Origin: Cladocopium goreaui
Taxonomy: Eukaryota; Sar; Dinophyceae; Suessiales; Symbiodiniaceae
Direction of reading: 5' to 3'
NCBI GenBank assembly: GCA_947184155.2
Contig: CAMXCT020000446.1
Span: forward strand, 964,280-1,028,279
DNA length: 64,000 nt
A program made the translations under genes and the position numbers. Positions 60,907-64,000 of the stretch are shown here, piece by piece. The notes under the pieces were generated by a model, which was not told where the DNA came from, did not search any database, and saw only the letters and a program-made list of their open reading frames with translations. Each line of letters starts with the position of its first letter. Position 1 is the stretch's first letter.

Positions 60907-62559
60907 TCGGTATTGCAGACTTGTGTTTTTTTGTTTTTTTAATGTGAAATCAACATCGGTTGTAATTGCAGAAGACTGCGTGAAGTCATCGCAGTCCCTG
61001 GTAGGTGAGCCACAGTGCCCATGCCTCTGCACCAGCATTGTTGGGAGGCAGGGAAATGGGGTCCTGAAATGGGCTACAACCCCACATAGACATAACATGT
61101 CACTTAATTGGGAAAATGACAAACCATGTGAATTTCGGGTAACCAGTTTTTCGACCAACCTTGTTCCGAATGGGTTTATTTCGCACCAGTCACCCAGCAG
61201 CAAAGTGATAGTGGGGAACCAAGCGCGCACCAGTCAGTGGCCATTGCCATTATGGTGAACACCAAGTGGCCAGCTTCGTTCACCGAGCATCGAGTTTTGC
61301 GGAGTTTTGCTCCATGGGACCCGCAGCTTTGAGGCCATTTTATAACAAATGTTGCCATTGATAGAGAGAGAGAGAGCTGCTGACAATGTTCGTCTTGTCT
61401 TGGTCAATATCCCAACTTACGTTGGTTGAACCAATTTTGGTCAGGCTAAATCCAAATTTTGATGGTGACGTATGGCATGGGTCGAAATCTAAAATTTCGA
61501 CAATTTAGGTCAAACTCAGTCAAACTCTGAATTTTTGAATAGGTCTTTCGTAGCTTGTTCATGCTTAATATTGGTAAAGCATGGTAAAGCAAGAGTAAAC
61601 CATCCCCAAATTTTGCCATTTTATGGGTTGTATAAACCATCAATCCATATATAGGTGGTTTATGACATTGCTTTACCAACACTCAAATTTGTTTGAGGAT
61701 CACTGGAAGCTGTCCTACCTCCCTTCCAGGTGGCGTAGAAGACTTTACCGAGCCAGCTGTCATCGGGGCGGACGCGGGAGAGGCGGGGCGTTTTATCTCT
61801 GATGGCTGTGGAAAATCAATGAACTAGTGGGATTTCACCAGCAAATATTGGGGTATATACTGTATATATTATATATATATGTATATTATATAATATAATA
61901 TTATATATATATATTTATGTGTATATCTATATATATAGATATCCAACCCATACCAACCCAAATTATTTGGGTTGGTGATAACCAGTTATACCGTTATACC
62001 CCAAGAATAAGAAACAACTTGGATTTAACCAATAAAGACTGGGATCGACCCAACAGGGGAGGTAAGTTCCCAAAATGGGGGACCCCGAAATCATCCAGGA
62101 TTCATCATTCTTTATCGAAGACAGCAATGGTTTAGGCGGTTTAGGGGGTTTAGGGTACTCCAATTTTGAGAACCAGCCATATGAATCAAGATGGGGGGTC
62201 CCAAACCACGCAACAACTTGGTGAACTTGATGATCCATTGGGGGCATTGGGGGTCTCATCAACCGTTTCCAATGTGGATAATGTGGTAAACCAAACGAAC
62301 GTAAACCATGCCAAATTATTCCTGAAATTGCGACAAGGGCCAGACCTTATAAACTTGGGGTTCACTATTGGGGTTACCACATGATTTGCCACTTGAACAG
62401 CAGGAGATTTACTTGGAGTATCTTGGAGTTATCTTCCCAACTAGCTAGTGAAATCCACTTTCAACACTTCTCCAATGAACAGATTACTGCAATACAGTTA
62501 CTAGAAATCTAAGGACAGGTCGGAGCAACGGTTGTAGAATTTGAATGAATTTGGTTCAG
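60907..62559. other. Non-coding region with small hairpin and one short exon candidate
   Basis: 60971-61001 (after GTAATTGCAG, before GTAGGTG) could be a very short exon (EDCVKSSQSL). TA repeats at 61855-61935. 61953-61975 is a perfect 11-bp-arm palindrome. A + frame at 62166-62384 is open without clear coding character. Confidence 0.35.
61953..61975. repeat. Perfect palindrome CCAACCCAAAT-T-ATTTGGGTTGG
   Basis: 11 bp arms and one central base. Flanked by a second copy of CCAACCCATA just upstream. Confidence 0.8.
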
Positions 62560-62648
62560 GCTTTGGGGAGCGGCACACCATCTCCGGCCAGGTTCGGGCC
62601 ATGCTCCAGCACTACGTCCCTCGCCGTGTGACGCTGTGCAACCGTCAG
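62560..62648 (+). CDS. Exon of unidentified gene
   Basis: After TTGGTTCAG: GFGERHTISGQVRAMLQHYV, then PRRVTLCNRQ, with a GC donor at CAG|GCGATG (or reading on to a TGA at 62663-62665). Clear single-frame coding text. Confidence 0.55.
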
Positions 62649-62888
62649 GCGATGACGTCGAGTTGACGTCGAGATACGTTTTGATTGTCGCTATAAATCA
62701 GATGAAGAAGTTGACAGATGTTGACAGATGTTGACAGATGGTGACAGGCTATTCCTCTCATATCCTCTCATCACATGAACCGATTTGAAAGTTGGAGACA
62801 GGTTTTTCAGACTTCCCACCTTAAATATCCTCTTAGTTATATCCTTAAGTGTTCAGCTTCTATCCACCTGAATCCGCTGAATCCGCAG

Positions 62889-62978
62889 GTCTATGGAGAC
62901 TTTGCCAGCTGGCTGGCGGAAGCCTGCCGGATCGGATGTGTCATCCAGGCGATCTGGAAGCACCAAGAGCTCCAGGAA
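62889..62978 (+). CDS. Exon of unidentified gene, exactly 30 codons
   Basis: AATCCGCAG before and GTAATA after; 90 bases, phase 0 at both ends. Encodes VYGDFASWLAEACRIGCVIQ, then AIWKHQELQE, an amphipathic helical segment. Confidence 0.58.
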
Positions 62979-63156
62979 GTAATACTGTAATATCAGCCAA
63001 CTTTTTTTGGGTCAGGCGTTTTCAGGCTTTCGAAAAATAGTAATCATATTGTATATAACGTATATATATATATAACGTGTATATACGTATATATATATAT
63101 ATCGATCGTATATGTATATACATGTATACGCGGTATATGCGCATCTGACCCTTCAG

Positions 63157-63201
63157 TCCAAGTGAAGCTGCCCAAGGTCGGTGACGTCATGGATGGCCAA
63201 A
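63157..63201 (+). CDS. Candidate exon
   Basis: After ACCCTTCAG: QVKLPKVGDVMDGQSVE. The end is unclear. Confidence 0.38.
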
Positions 63202-63684
63202 GTGTTGAACTGTTGTACTTGATAGTCAGGAAGCTTTTGATACCTTTGAATCATGTGCAGTTTTGTTCCCAACGACAATCATGTGTAGGATTGGAGTGGC
63301 ACTCGAACCTAATCTAAACCTCAAGAACCAGCCCGTTTCCTATGTTTCATCATGTTTCATAATTTTCTTGTTCAAAAAGTATTGTGGGTATCCTCATTCC
63401 TTTGACGTCTCTTGACACAGCGATTTCGTGAGGGAAACTTTTCCGCGGCTACAAATAAGCAACGCTCACCACAAAGAACGGATGCCCCAGGCAGTACCTG
63501 AACATCTGATTTCTCAGACTAGTGTGTCGCAGCCTCAGTAGGGCCGCTTCGTGGTCCGGTCATTTCCTGGTTCGGCCTGTTGTGCCTTTCATGTAGCTCA
63601 GACGGTTGCTGCAGGCAAGGATGTTGTACTTATCTCCGTTTCAAACCAACTCCAATGAGAGTGACTGGGGCATCGTGCCTCAAT

Positions 63685-63850
63685 AAATGTGACAGCCTTG
63701 CTGCAGCTAGCGCCAGATGTGACAGGCACTTCCAGGTGGCGCCAGATGGTGCTGTGGATGTGCTTGGAACTTCGGAGGCCACCAGCAGCATGGGTCCCAT
63801 GCTTCATGCGTTCTGCTTGATGTGCAGACAATTCCTGGTTTCCGGAAACA
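63685..63850 (+). CDS. Candidate exon near window end
   Basis: LAAASARCDRHFQVAPDGAV, then DVLGTSEATSSMGPML. The frame is open from 63580 to 63882; limits are not fixed and the - strand is open too. Confidence 0.35.
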
Positions 63851-64000
63851 ATTCATGCGCTGTCTCCTATTTAGAACAATAACTTAATGTCAGCAAGTCA
63901 AAATTGCATCCCAACTGTGCCAGACTGTGACCAGCACCCCCTTTGTGCGAGCTGCTTCCTGGTATCCTCATACTCGTGGAAGTTATCAGGCTGGGACTCA

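Noticed and set aside
60790..61230. 146-codon - strand frame
   Set aside because: Its C-terminal third is the 10 bp repeat and the rest lacks coding character.

Overview
The window looks like nuclear DNA of a dinoflagellate, most likely Suessiales/Symbiodiniaceae. The reasons are: short exons scattered through long AT-rich introns; introns that often open with GC instead of GT; a large number of micro- and minisatellites; a Ty1/copia element with a very long polyprotein; and a ciliary gene, which fits a flagellated cell. This assignment is inferred from features, not from a marker gene. No rRNA, no tRNA, no CRISPR array and no bacterial-type operon was seen, and no full dinoflagellate spliced-leader sequence was found. 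Layout. About 2.5-22.6 kb (+ strand) holds a multi-exon gene whose exons, read in order, resemble nephrocystin-4 (NPHP4), a transition-zone protein of cilia. The best pieces are at 6345-7258, 11.1-12.5, 14.28-14.39, 18.56-18.62, 20.50-20.56 and 21.27-22.63 kb. Lying between two of its exons is a separate two-exon coiled-coil gene (15919-17485). The next NPHP4 intron contains a (CATA)n microsatellite split by an 8.4 kb Ty1/copia retrotransposon (22935-31351), inserted antisense to the host gene. That element has near-identical TG...CA LTRs, a primer binding site, gag, zinc knuckle, protease, a methyltransferase-like module, integrase, reverse transcriptase and RNase H. From 31.4 to 37.6 kb the DNA is mostly non-coding: a cluster of long palindromes (34.9-35.4 kb), an array of eight regular short hairpins (35.68-35.89 kb) and an AT-rich decayed endonuclease-like gene (36.5-37.1 kb). 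A second set of exons on + (37.8-43.1 kb) belongs to one or more unidentified genes; one exon looks like a PTEN-type C2 domain. From 43.7 to 54.5 kb the window is almost pure tandem repeat: a duplication, a ~55 bp repeat, a 3.2 kb degenerate repeat bracketed by CAAGTGGCTG arrays, TTCATTGA-type, CTAT, GTAGT, and a 94 bp repeat family that also occurs at 37 kb. A non-LTR retrotransposon remnant interrupts the GTAGT/CTAT repeats. From 56.3 kb to the end a third set of + strand exons (several with clean splice sites) encodes protein I do not recognise. Exon limits were placed by eye from reading frame, codon quality and AG/GT(GC) signals; expect errors of a few to tens of bases, more where stated. 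Most exons cannot be tied to a family, and gene starts and ends outside the NPHP4-like and coiled-coil genes are not resolved.
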